This document shows, in pieces, positions 1-7,352 of a DNA stretch of 31,188 bases. The stretch spans positions 1 to 31,188 of the forward strand of contig JAHRFV010000177.1 of NCBI GenBank assembly GCA_019084435.1, written 5' to 3'. Origin of the DNA: Dethiosulfatibacter sp. (lineage in GTDB: Bacteria > Bacillota_A > Clostridia > Tissierellales > Dethiosulfatibacteraceae). Position 1 is the first letter of the stretch. Every line of letters begins with the position of its first letter. The notes beneath the pieces are model-generated. The model worked only from the letters and a program-made list of their open reading frames with translations. It did not search any database and was not told the DNA's origin. The position numbers and the translations under genes are program-made.

Positions 1-255
1 ACGCTCAAATCTGAGAATGACTATGCGACCTTCAAAATAACAGATAGTGGTATGGGTATGTCCCAAAGAGATACTGAGAGAATTTTTGACAGATTCTACC
101 GAGCGGATAAAGCTAGACATAGGGAAAATGGTGGCACAGGATTGGGATTGAGCATAGCGAAATGGATATCAGATAATCATAAGGGAAGAATAGCCGTAGA
201 TAGTAAAATTGACGAAGGCACCACTTTTACAGTAGAATTTCCGATAAGCAAATAA
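1..255 (+). CDS. Sensor histidine kinase, C-terminal fragment (5' end outside window)
   Basis: This is the last 84 residues of a two-component sensor kinase; the reading frame is open from base 1, so the gene starts upstream of the window. What remains is the ATP-binding HATPase_c half. The G1 box reads DSGMGM (near residue 15), the F box reads FDRFYRADKA, and the G2 box reads GGTGLGLSIAKWI, ending with the usual GTTFTVEFP strand. These motifs bind ATP for autophosphorylation of a histidine that would lie upstream. The FDRFYRADKAR form is typical of PhoR/WalK-type kinases that act with an OmpR-family regulator. Neither the sensor domain nor the partner regulator is visible, so the signal cannot be named. 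No hairpin terminator follows; glmM has its own promoter 33 bp after the stop. Confidence 0.93.
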   Translation, partial: TLKSENDYATFKITDSGMGMSQRDTERIFDRFYRADKARHRENGGTGLGLSIAKWISDNHKGRIAVDSKIDEGTTFTVEFPISK

Positions 256-287
256 AATATGATAAACATATAACAAAAATACACTTT

Positions 288-316
288 TTGACACGTAAAA
301 AATATGGTAGTATAAA
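288..316 (+). promoter_or_regulatory. Sigma-A promoter of glmM
   Basis: TTGACA (288-293), a 17-base spacer and TATAAA (311-316) form a near-consensus vegetative promoter. The transcript would start about position 323, giving a 20-nt leader that carries the AGGAGGAG ribosome-binding site at 331-338. Confidence 0.85.
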
Positions 317-342
317 GCAACTAAGCATGCAGGAGGAGAATA

Positions 343-1689
343 GTGGGTAGATTATTTGGAACTGATGGTGTTAGAGGAATTGCTAATAAGGAACTGACCG
401 GGGAGCTGGCATATAAAATAGGAAGAGTCGGTGGATATCATGTCACAAAAGGCAAGAAGAAACCTAAAATAGTTATTGGAATGGATACTAGGATTTCCTG
501 TGATATGTTAGAGGGGGCTGTAACAGCAGGCTTGTGTTCAGCAGGAGTGGACGTCTTATACGCTGGGGTTTTACCAACACCTGCCATATCCTGTCTGATC
601 AGAGAGATGAACGCAGATGGCGGGATTATGATATCAGCATCACACAATCCCTATACTTATAATGGCATTAAGTTATTTGATGCATCTGGTTATAAGCTTT
701 CGGATGAGCTTGAGGGAGAAATAGAGAATGTTATTTTAGATGGTATGGATATTCAGTATAGCCCAACTGAAGGTGCTATAGGAAGAAAAATATATTTAGA
801 GAATCCAATGAAAATCTATATGGATTGCATTATGAGAACTACTAAATCTGATTTTTCCGGATTGAAGATTGCCATGGATTGTGCCAATGGTGCTGCTTAT
901 GGAGTTGCACCGGAAGCACTCAAAGCATTAGGGGCTCAGGTGTTTGTGATAAACAACAAGCCCAATGGCATTAATATTAATGTCAATTGTGGATCCACAC
1001 ACCCAGAAACATTACAGAATCTTGTAAAGGATACAGGTGCAGATATAGGACTATCCTTTGATGGTGATGCAGATAGACTCATAGCAGTGGATCATAACGG
1101 TAAAATAGTCGATGGCGACCATATAATGGCAATTTGCGGCAACTACAAGAAAAAAAGTGGCAATTTGAAAAATAATACCATAGTCGGTACTGTCATGAGC
1201 AATATGGGACTGGATATATGCTTGAAAGAAAGAGACATTGCAATTATTAAGACCCAGGTTGGGGATAGATATGTACTGGAAGAAATGAGAAGATGCGGTT
1301 ATAATCTTGGAGGCGAGCAGTCGGGACACATCATATTCCTAGATTACAATACAACAGGGGATGGACTTTTGACAGCCGTCCAATTGATTTCGGCTCTGGT
1401 CGAGCAGGACAAAACACTGTCAGAGTTATCATCTATCATGTATGATTACCCTCAGGTACTGATAAATGCAAGAGTTAAGAATGAGAATAAAAAGCTGTAT
1501 CTTGAAGATGTAATGATCAACCAGTCTATAATTGGGTTGGAATCAGAGTTTGAAGGAAAAGGAAGGGTATTGATTAGACCATCAGGTACGGAACCATTGG
1601 TAAGAGTAATGATTGAAGGCGAAAATGAGTTCGAAATCAGACAAAAGGCAATGGATCTAAGCAAATTGATCGAAAGTCGCTTAGGTTAG
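343..1689 (+). CDS. glmM: Phosphoglucosamine mutase GlmM
   Basis: The protein converts glucosamine-6-phosphate to glucosamine-1-phosphate, the cytoplasmic step that leads to UDP-GlcNAc for peptidoglycan. At 448 aa it has the normal GlmM length. The N-terminus MGRLFGTDGVRGIAN is characteristic. The phosphoserine loop ISASHNP places the catalytic serine at residue 100. The metal-binding loop DGDADR is at 240-245, and the sugar-specificity motif GEQSGH follows near 325. The C-terminal phosphate-binding loop reads RPSGTEPLVRV. The start is GTG, chosen because AGGAGGAG lies 4-11 bases upstream and the family N-terminus begins exactly there. The gene is monocistronic on this strand: the next gene is convergent and its stop lies only 3 bp away, with no room for a dedicated terminator between them. 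Confidence 0.97.
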   Translation: MGRLFGTDGVRGIANKELTGELAYKIGRVGGYHVTKGKKKPKIVIGMDTRISCDMLEGAVTAGLCSAGVDVLYAGVLPTPAISCLIREMNADGGIMISASHNPYTYNGIKLFDASGYKLSDELEGEIENVILDGMDIQYSPTEGAIGRKIYLENPMKIYMDCIMRTTKSDFSGLKIAMDCANGAAYGVAPEALKALGAQVFVINNKPNGININVNCGSTHPETLQNLVKDTGADIGLSFDGDADRLIAVDHNGKIVDGDHIMAICGNYKKKSGNLKNNTIVGTVMSNMGLDICLKERDIAIIKTQVGDRYVLEEMRRCGYNLGGEQSGHIIFLDYNTTGDGLLTAVQLISALVEQDKTLSELSSIMYDYPQVLINARVKNENKKLYLEDVMINQSIIGLESEFEGKGRVLIRPSGTEPLVRVMIEGENEFEIRQKAMDLSKLIESRLG

Positions 1690-1692
1690 TCA

Positions 1693-1917
1693 TTATAATA
1701 TCTTGTTGACTCTTTTAACCCAGTAATCCTTTTCTGTTATACTACAGACAGGACATTTTTTCACACCGAGCTTTTTATCCCTCACAAATATAACCTTATT
1801 GGAACAATAAGGACACCATCTTTGCTTGCCGGATAGATGAATCTTATCCGGTATGCTTGTATCTGGGTGCTTGTTGAAATGCACCAATTTAAAAAGAGAT
1901 AACTGCTCGTTTTCCAT
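1693..1917 (-). CDS. Small zinc-ribbon protein of unknown function
   Basis: This 74-residue protein has two CxxC knuckles, CPYC and CPVC, about 20 residues apart, the spacing of a rubredoxin-like zinc ribbon. They are flanked by basic residues (VRDKKLGVKK before the second knuckle, KRVNKIL at the end). I do not recognise a named family. Such stand-alone ribbons often bind nucleic acid or a partner protein, but that is inference. The ATG at 1917 is preferred over an in-frame GTG at 1926, because the GTG lies inside the AGGGTGA that serves as the ribosome-binding site. The intact ribbon motif is the reason to believe it is a real gene. It is convergent with glmM and divergent from the LacI-type gene. 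Confidence 0.72.
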   Translation of the reverse strand: MENEQLSLFKLVHFNKHPDTSIPDKIHLSGKQRWCPYCSNKVIFVRDKKLGVKKCPVCSITEKDYWVKRVNKIL

Positions 1918-1967
1918 AATTTTCACCCTGATTCATTCTATAACAATGCTCCTGTAATAACAAGTAC

Positions 1968-1996
1968 ATTATTCGATACTGATATCAACGAATAAT
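1968..1996. promoter_or_regulatory. Interrupted inverted repeat upstream of the LacI-type gene
   Basis: ATTATTCG (1968-1975) and CGAATAAT (1989-1996) are perfect 8-bp inverted arms separated by 13 bases. The right arm ends 2 bases before the -35 box of the LacI-type gene, and the repeat lies between two divergent genes. It may be an autoregulatory operator. The arm spacing is wider than a classical LacI operator, so the assignment is tentative. Confidence 0.4.
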
Positions 1997-1998
1997 CC

Positions 1999-2026
1999 TT
2001 GAAAATATATGAGAAAAATGTATAAT
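1999..2026 (+). promoter_or_regulatory. Sigma-A promoter of the LacI-type gene
   Basis: TTGAAA (1999-2004), 16 bases, then TATAAT (2021-2026). Transcription from about 2033 rules out an in-frame upstream start at 2009, which lies within the promoter itself, and supports the ATG at 2072. Confidence 0.75.
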
Positions 2027-2071
2027 ATAGGAAAACGGGAAAATAATTTATTATTTCGAAAAGAGGTTATT

Positions 2072-3073
2072 ATGATAACGATTAAAGATGTTGCACGTAT
2101 GTCCGGTGTGTCTATCTCTACAGTATCCAGAGTCATCAACGATTCAAAACCTGTTAGTCCGGAAGTTCGAAAGAAGGTGCTTGAAGTAATCGAGGAGACA
2201 GGCTACAGACCAAATGAAGTCGCCAGAAGTCTTGTGACAAGACGCTCATATCTGATCGGTGTTATAGTCAATGACCTATCTAATTCCTACATAGCTGAGA
2301 TGGTAAAAGGCATAGAAGAAGTAGGAAGAATGTATAATTATGACATACTTCTTTGTGGCTCCTATTATGACAGGGAAGCTCAGATGAACCATCTATCGTT
2401 ACTTAACAGGAAGCAGGCAGAAGGCATCATATTAATAGGATATCATTTTGATGATGAGTTGATTGAAGCTGTCAAGAAGAATACCAAGCATTCTATGTAT
2501 TTTACCAGAGACATCAAGAATGATACAATTGATTATACCAGTATAAACAGTTATCTCGCATCCGCTGAGATGACGAAATATCTTATAGGACAAGGCCATA
2601 CCAGAATTGCTTTTCTGTCTGATTTTGGCGAAAGTTCCACTCATGAACACGATAAGATCAGGGGCTATAAAGAAATGCTGAAAGAGAACAACATAGATTT
2701 TTCAAAGGTATATGTGGCAGAGGGCAGAAGATACAATGACGGGTATGCAATGGCAACTGAGGTGATTAAGGATCTAGGCAACTTTACAGCCGTTTTCTGT
2801 GCCAATGATGAACTAGCTATTGGACTGATCAACCATCTGTTTGATGAAGGCTACAAGGTTCCTGAGGATATTTCTGTAGTTGGTTATGGAGATTACAAGG
2901 AGAGTCAACACGTCAGACCAACTCTCACAACAATTTCTGAACCATTCTATGATGTTGGAGCTGTAACAGTCAGAACCATAATTAAAAAAATCGAAGGAGA
3001 CAAAAACGCTGAGTCAAAAATAGAGCTACCTTATAGCTTTATAGAGAGAAATAGCGTTAAACCCTTAAAGTAA
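2072..3073 (+). CDS. LacI/GalR-family transcriptional regulator
   Basis: This is a 333-residue DNA-binding regulator. The N-terminal helix-turn-helix (residues about 2-25) includes SGVSISTVSRVIND and is followed by the hinge helix region GYRPNEVARSLVTRRS (about 45-62). The rest is a periplasmic-binding-protein-like effector domain that begins IGVIVNDLSNSY and contains the family signature AVFCANDELAIGL and DISVVGYGD. The effector is probably a sugar or nucleoside, but nothing here identifies it. The start is ATG 2072 with AAGAGG just upstream. The gene runs straight into thpR with one base between, so the two are co-transcribed. No sugar-catabolic genes adjoin it, so it probably acts at a distance, as CcpA-like regulators do. 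Confidence 0.92.
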   Translation: MITIKDVARMSGVSISTVSRVINDSKPVSPEVRKKVLEVIEETGYRPNEVARSLVTRRSYLIGVIVNDLSNSYIAEMVKGIEEVGRMYNYDILLCGSYYDREAQMNHLSLLNRKQAEGIILIGYHFDDELIEAVKKNTKHSMYFTRDIKNDTIDYTSINSYLASAEMTKYLIGQGHTRIAFLSDFGESSTHEHDKIRGYKEMLKENNIDFSKVYVAEGRRYNDGYAMATEVIKDLGNFTAVFCANDELAIGLINHLFDEGYKVPEDISVVGYGDYKESQHVRPTLTTISEPFYDVGAVTVRTIIKKIEGDKNAESKIELPYSFIERNSVKPLK

Positions 3074-3074
3074 A

Positions 3075-3641
3075 ATGAGACTATTCATTGCTTACGATTT
3101 TGACGAGAGTACTATCAAAAAAATTTCTGATATACAGAATATTCTAAAGAAAAATGCTGAAAAAGGAAGATGGCCCTATTATAGGAATATACACCTGACT
3201 ATTAAATTTATCGGAGAAGTTGATCCTCAGTATATTCCGGAGATCGAGAATACACTTGACGAAACCTTTGAAGGGCTGAATATCAAGCCAATGACTTTTC
3301 AGTTTGATAAGCTGGAGTTTTTCAGGGGAAAGGGTAATATTCGCGTTGCATGGGTTGGTTTGAGAGGAGAAACCCAATTTTTAGAATTGATTCATAAAAC
3401 CATAGACGATAGATTGACTGCAATTGGAATAAAAAAGGAAAGCAAGACTTATATTCCCCATATTACCATTGGAAGGGATATTTTCTTCGATAGTTCTTTG
3501 TTTCAATTGAATGAAGCATTAAAGAGTCATTTTGAACATCAGCTGAGGATTGGTTCAGCTACTCTTTTTCAGAGTATTCAGACAGGCGGAAAAAGGGTTT
3601 ATGAACCATTGAAAACATATACTTTTTTTAACAAGAGGTGA
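3075..3641 (+). CDS. thpR: RNA 2',3'-cyclic phosphodiesterase ThpR (2H/LigT family)
   Basis: This 188-aa member of the 2H phosphoesterase superfamily opens 2',3'-cyclic phosphates in RNA. The two catalytic HxTx motifs are intact: HLTI at residues 40-43 and HITI at 129-132. The N-terminal MRLFIAYDFDES and the WVGLRG strand are typical of ThpR/LigT. It starts one base after the LacI-type stop codon. Its own TGA (3639-3641) overlaps the ribosome-binding site of the following DUF896 gene, so the three genes form a tight operon. The physiological substrate in bacteria is not settled for this family. Confidence 0.93.
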   Translation: MRLFIAYDFDESTIKKISDIQNILKKNAEKGRWPYYRNIHLTIKFIGEVDPQYIPEIENTLDETFEGLNIKPMTFQFDKLEFFRGKGNIRVAWVGLRGETQFLELIHKTIDDRLTAIGIKKESKTYIPHITIGRDIFFDSSLFQLNEALKSHFEHQLRIGSATLFQSIQTGGKRVYEPLKTYTFFNKR

Positions 3642-3644
3642 AAC

Positions 3645-3815
3645 ATGTTATCACAGGAAAAAATAGAGAGAATAAATTATCTTGCAAAAAAAGCTAAGAT
3701 AGAGGAACTTTCTGAAGAAGAAAAACAGGAGCAGAAACAACTAAGAGAGTCGTATCTTAAAAACCTCAGATCATCGCTTAGAAATCAGCTTGACAACATA
3801 GAAATTGTCGATTAA
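3645..3815 (+). CDS. DUF896 (YnzC/UPF0291) family small protein
   Basis: This is a 56-residue, highly charged, mostly helical protein. It begins MLSQEKIERINYLAKKAK and contains LSEEEKQEQKQLRESYLKNLR, the recognisable pattern of the DUF896 family found across Firmicutes, for which no biochemical role is known to me. The family forms a two-helix hairpin. It starts at ATG 3645 behind AAGAGGTGA, which also contains the thpR stop. It is the last gene of the LacI-thpR operon, with a terminator hairpin starting at the next base. Confidence 0.88.
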   Translation: MLSQEKIERINYLAKKAKIEELSEEEKQEQKQLRESYLKNLRSSLRNQLDNIEIVD

Positions 3816-3844
3816 AGAGACGCGTAAGCGTCTCTGGTTATTTT
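3816..3844 (+). terminator. Hairpin terminator after the DUF896 gene
   Basis: AGAGACGC (3816-3823), loop GTAA and GCGTCTCT (3828-3835) form a perfect 8-bp stem directly after the stop codon, followed by the U-rich GGTTATTTT. The U tract is interrupted, so termination may be partial. Confidence 0.75.
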
Positions 3845-3870
3845 ATGGAGAGTTCATTTAAATACAATTC

Positions 3871-3899
3871 TTGATACTGATGGATTACTATTATATAAT
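3871..3899 (+). promoter_or_regulatory. Sigma-A promoter of the gltX operon
   Basis: TTGATA (3871-3876), a 17-base spacer and TATAAT (3894-3899). Transcription would start at about 3906, five bases before the folded repeat element, giving a roughly 170-nt structured leader before the gltX start. Confidence 0.8.
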
Positions 3900-3910
3900 G
3901 ATATGTGCAC

Positions 3911-4035
3911 TATCCGATGACTAACAGTGCTAAGACTCCCACTTCAGTGGGAGATAAGCACTGTAGAGTCCCTGGATAACGGTTTCTAAGGTTCAAATAG
4001 CGTTTCAAACGCCACCTGAACCCAAGAACCCTGTT
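3911..4035 (+). repeat. 125-bp double-hairpin repeat element in the gltX leader
   Basis: Two strong nested hairpins lie side by side. The first pairs ACAGTGCT (3924-3931) with AGCACTGT (3957-3964) and holds an inner stem CTCCCAC/GTGGGAG with a TTCA loop. The second has layered arms: AAC 3978/GTT 4033, GGTTTCT 3981/AGAACC 4025, GGTTCA 3990/TGAACC 4017 and GCGTTT 4000/AAACGC 4007. The two ends of the element recur, inverted and with the middle missing, at 16880-16912, which marks it as a repeat family rather than a unique leader. The inner CCCACTTCAGTGGG stem resembles the right-end hairpins of IS200/IS605 (TnpB) elements, so it may be a non-autonomous relative; this is from memory. There is no transposase. 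Confidence 0.65.
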
Positions 4036-4077
4036 AATGCTTACAAGAGAAACAAACTAATTAATTTGGAGGAACAG

Positions 4078-5559
4078 ATGAATATAAGAGTCAGATTTGC
4101 ACCGAGTCCCACAGGATACGTGCATATCGGTAGTTTGAGAACCGCATTATACAATTTTCTTTTTGCCAGAAAAAACAAGGGACAGTTTGTTTTGAGAATA
4201 GAGGATACTGATAGAACCAGATTGGTGGAAGGTGCTATTGAGAATTTGCTGGATTCACTGAAATGGGCAGGTATCAGCCATGATGAGGGTGTTTTTATAG
4301 AAAATGGTAAGATAGTGCAGAAAGGTGAATTCGGACCTTATATCCAGTCTGAGAGACTAGATATCTATCAGTCTTATATCCATGAATTGATAGATAAAGG
4401 ATTCGCCTATTATTGCTTTTGCTCGAAAGAAAGACTGGAGGAAGTTAGAGACAAACAAAAATCTGAAGGAAAAACACCAATGTATGATAGGCATTGCTTG
4501 AATCTTGCTAAGGAAGAGGCTGAGAACAGAATCAAAGCCGGAGAAGAATATGTGGTTAGATTAAAAGTGCCTGACAATGAGGAAATCAAATTTCATGATA
4601 TGGTAAGAGGCGACGTAATGATACATGCCAGTGAGATAGACGATCAGGTTCTGATCAAGTCTGATGGCTACCCTACATATCATTTTGCTGTGGTAATAGA
4701 TGATTATCTTATGAAGATAAGCCACATAGTCAGAGGGGAAGAGTGGTTGACGTCAACACCTAAGCAGGTTGTACTGTACAATTATTATGGTTGGAAAGTT
4801 CCAGATTTTGTACATCTTCCCACGGTCTTGAATAAGGATAAGAAAAAACTTAGCAAAAGACAAGGTGATGTTTCTGTGACAGATTTCTTGAACAAAGGAT
4901 ATCTGCCGGAGGCATTGGTCAATTATCTCGCTTTAGTCGGATGGAGTCCGAAGGATAACAAGGAGCTTTTCACTATGGACGAGCTGATAGAAGAGTTTTC
5001 CTTTGATAGAGTGTCAAACGCCGGTGGTGTTTTTGATGTCGACAAGCTAAACTGGATCAACAGTCATTATATCAGACAGTCGGACAACGAAGATCTTTTC
5101 GAGTTGGCAATACATCATATCTCAGAAGCAGGTAGAGATACAGAAGAAAATATACGACGAGATAAAGACCGCTACATCAAGATAATCGATCTGGTGAAAG
5201 AGAAGCTGGACAACATGTCGCAAATCAATAAGCATTTGGATGTTTTTTTCGGAAATGAGGTTTCATTCGAAAACGAAGAAGTTGTCGATACTTTACAGCA
5301 GGAGCATGTTAAAAGACTCCTGAATGCATTCATGGTGAAACTCAACGAGACAGAGACCGTTGATGAGGAGTTCTCAGCCAATATTTTCAATGTTCTAAAA
5401 AGCGAGACGGGAGCAAAAGGAAAAGGATTGTTCATGCCTATCAGAGCGGCTGTAACTGGACAACTTCATGGGCCGGACATGGGCAAAACCTTTATTATAC
5501 TGGGCAAGTCTTTGCTGATCAGGAGAATAGAGTTTGTTTTAGATGCTTTGAACAATTAG
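4078..5559 (+). CDS. gltX: Glutamyl-tRNA synthetase
   Basis: This class I aminoacyl-tRNA synthetase charges tRNA-Glu, and in many Firmicutes also tRNA-Gln for later amidation. The Rossmann-fold signature APSPTGYVHIGS gives HIGS at residues 16-19, and the KMSKS-equivalent KLSKR is at 257-261. The protein is 493 aa, the usual bacterial length, with the discriminating C-terminal anticodon-binding region. ATG 4078 is the start because GGAGGAA (4068-4074) sits just upstream. A TTG at 4066 in the same frame overlaps that site. It is the first gene of a five-gene operon and is preceded by the unusually folded leader described at 3911-4035. The family has two types that differ in tRNA specificity, and the sequence alone does not decide between them here. 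Confidence 0.97.
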   Translation: MNIRVRFAPSPTGYVHIGSLRTALYNFLFARKNKGQFVLRIEDTDRTRLVEGAIENLLDSLKWAGISHDEGVFIENGKIVQKGEFGPYIQSERLDIYQSYIHELIDKGFAYYCFCSKERLEEVRDKQKSEGKTPMYDRHCLNLAKEEAENRIKAGEEYVVRLKVPDNEEIKFHDMVRGDVMIHASEIDDQVLIKSDGYPTYHFAVVIDDYLMKISHIVRGEEWLTSTPKQVVLYNYYGWKVPDFVHLPTVLNKDKKKLSKRQGDVSVTDFLNKGYLPEALVNYLALVGWSPKDNKELFTMDELIEEFSFDRVSNAGGVFDVDKLNWINSHYIRQSDNEDLFELAIHHISEAGRDTEENIRRDKDRYIKIIDLVKEKLDNMSQINKHLDVFFGNEVSFENEEVVDTLQQEHVKRLLNAFMVKLNETETVDEEFSANIFNVLKSETGAKGKGLFMPIRAAVTGQLHGPDMGKTFIILGKSLLIRRIEFVLDALNN

Positions 5560-5574
5560 GAAGGTGAATGTTAC

Positions 5575-6969
5575 TTGAAGCTATATAATACATTAACTAG
5601 ACAAAAAGAAGATTTTATACCTCTTACACCTAAAAAAGTGAAGATGTATGTTTGCGGACCAACAGTCTATAATTACATCCATGTAGGGAATGCCAGACCC
5701 GCCGTTATTTTCGATACTCTGAGACGGTATTTCAAATACAAGGGATATGAGGTGACTTATGTTGTCAACTTTACAGATATTGACGACAAGCTTATCAACA
5801 AAGCAATAGAGGAAAACACAACCGTTAAGGAACTGGCAGAAAAATATATACGTGAATATCTTATCGATGTGAGAGCATTGAATATTTTGGTGGATGAAAC
5901 CATCAATCCGAGAGCCACCGAGCATATCGGAGGAATCATCAAATTTATAAAGACGTTGGAAGAGAAGGGATATGCATACAACATCGATGGCAATGTATAC
6001 TTTGACACAACTAAGATCAAGGATTACGGGAAGCTGTCCAAAAAGAACCCGGATGATCTGATTTCAGGTGCTAGAGTGGATGTCAACGATGAGAAGCAAT
6101 CACCGTCAGATTTTGTATTGTGGAAAAAGGAGAAGCCTGGAGAACCTTCATGGGGCAGCCCGTGGGGTAAAGGCAGGCCTGGATGGCATATAGAGTGTTC
6201 AGTCATGACCCGGGATATTCTTGGCGATACCATTGACATACATGCAGGTGGAGAAGATCTGCAATTTCCACATCACGAGAATGAAATAGCTCAAAGCGAA
6301 GCGTTGACAGGAAAACCCTTTGCAAACTACTGGCTCCATAACGGCATGATCAATGTAAATGATGAAAAAATGAGTAAATCACTAAACAATTTCTTTACAG
6401 TCAGGGATGTCAGCAAAGAATATGATCTGGAAATCCTTAGGTTTTTTATTGTCTCAGGACACTACAGAAAACCGATAAGTTACAGCAGAGAGACAATCCA
6501 TCAGGCAGAAGCATCTCTGCAGAGATTATACAACTCAAAGACAAAGCTGCAATCGCTGCTTGAGAAGAACCCATCCGGAGAAGTGGACGATGCAATACGA
6601 TCGAAGTCATTATCCTTCTTAAATGATTTTGAAAAGGCGATGGATGATGATATCAATACAGCAGATGCTGTCACAGCCATGTTTGAAGCAGCAAAATATG
6701 TCAATACTTATTTTGACGAACTTACAACCAGAGAATCAGCTCAACTCATGCTTGATGCTTATATGGATATGGCCAATGTTTTAGGTATACTTTATAAAGA
6801 ACAGGATGATGAAATATCTGATGACGCAAAACAAATCATTGAACAAAGGAATAAAGCTAGAAGGAATAAGGATTTCAAGCTGGCAGATGAACTAAGAAAT
6901 CAGCTGTTGGATATGGGTATTGAAATTGAAGATACTAGAGATGGCGTAAAATGGAAGAAAATAAATTGA
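5575..6969 (+). CDS. cysS: Cysteinyl-tRNA synthetase
   Basis: This enzyme charges tRNA-Cys; it is a class I synthetase of 464 aa. Cys27 in MYVCGPTVY, the cysteine in GWHIECSVM and the histidines in GEDLQFPHHEN are the expected zinc ligands that select cysteine. The HIGH equivalent is HVGN (36-39) and KMSKS is at 265-269. The C-terminal region reads RNKARRNKDFKLADELR, the usual helical tail. The start codon is TTG, supported by AAGGTGA (5561-5567) at 7-base spacing; a nearby ATG (5568) runs into a stop. The gene follows gltX by 15 bp and overlaps mrnC by 19 bp, so translation of cysS and mrnC is probably coupled. The order gltX-cysS-mrnC-rlmB matches Bacillus, except that cysE is absent here. 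Confidence 0.97.
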   Translation: MKLYNTLTRQKEDFIPLTPKKVKMYVCGPTVYNYIHVGNARPAVIFDTLRRYFKYKGYEVTYVVNFTDIDDKLINKAIEENTTVKELAEKYIREYLIDVRALNILVDETINPRATEHIGGIIKFIKTLEEKGYAYNIDGNVYFDTTKIKDYGKLSKKNPDDLISGARVDVNDEKQSPSDFVLWKKEKPGEPSWGSPWGKGRPGWHIECSVMTRDILGDTIDIHAGGEDLQFPHHENEIAQSEALTGKPFANYWLHNGMINVNDEKMSKSLNNFFTVRDVSKEYDLEILRFFIVSGHYRKPISYSRETIHQAEASLQRLYNSKTKLQSLLEKNPSGEVDDAIRSKSLSFLNDFEKAMDDDINTADAVTAMFEAAKYVNTYFDELTTRESAQLMLDAYMDMANVLGILYKEQDDEISDDAKQIIEQRNKARRNKDFKLADELRNQLLDMGIEIEDTRDGVKWKKIN

Positions 6970-7349
6970 TTAAGGATCCAAGACTGATGTCGCCACTCCA
7001 ATTGGCCTATATAGGCGATGCCGTTTATGAACTGCTGGTCAGATCTTATTTAATCGAGAAACATGACATGAATGTGAACGATCTGCATAAAAACGCGATT
7101 CTGTTCGTGAAAGCCGAAGCACAAGCAGAGGCTTTCAGATGCATCGAGAATGATTTGTCAGAGGAAGAACTGAGATTTGTCAAAAGAGGAAGAAATGCCA
7201 AAAGCGTCACCGTACCGAAAAACGCCAAATTATCAGACTATAGATACGCTACCGGGCTTGAGGCGTTATTTGGCTATCTCTACATGTCTAATCAAATGTC
7301 GCGTATAGACGAACTGTTTGAAAAAATAAAAGCAGCAATCACGAGGTAA
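6951..7349 (+). CDS. mrnC: Mini-ribonuclease 3 (MrnC)
   Basis: This 132-aa RNase III catalytic domain has no double-stranded-RNA-binding domain, which is the definition of Mini-III. In Bacillus it trims 23S rRNA precursor ends. The metal-binding signature is QLAYIGDAVYELLVR, with Asp23 and Glu27. The basic RGRNAKS segment and ATGLEALFGYLY, with its second acidic residue, follow. It begins inside the last 19 bases of cysS. No strong ribosome-binding site is visible, consistent with translational coupling. Its neighbour rlmB also modifies 23S rRNA, so the pair forms an rRNA-maturation unit. Confidence 0.94.
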   Translation: MEENKLIKDPRLMSPLQLAYIGDAVYELLVRSYLIEKHDMNVNDLHKNAILFVKAEAQAEAFRCIENDLSEEELRFVKRGRNAKSVTVPKNAKLSDYRYATGLEALFGYLYMSNQMSRIDELFEKIKAAITR

Positions 7350-7352
7350 AAA

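Noticed and set aside
1829..1851. Perfect 7-bp hairpin CCGGATA/TATCCGG as a glmM terminator
   Set aside because: It lies 140 bp beyond the glmM stop, inside the zinc-ribbon coding sequence, and is not followed by a T run.
3911..4035. Riboswitch or small-RNA gene of a named family
   Set aside because: I recognise no conserved riboswitch core, and the deleted copy at 16880 lies upstream of a promoter and so is not part of that leader. A repeat element explains both sites better.
3906..4077. T-box riboswitch in the gltX leader
   Set aside because: The leader is long, folded and precedes a tRNA synthetase gene. However, it has no GGTGGNACCGCG antiterminator sequence and no terminator with a U tract.
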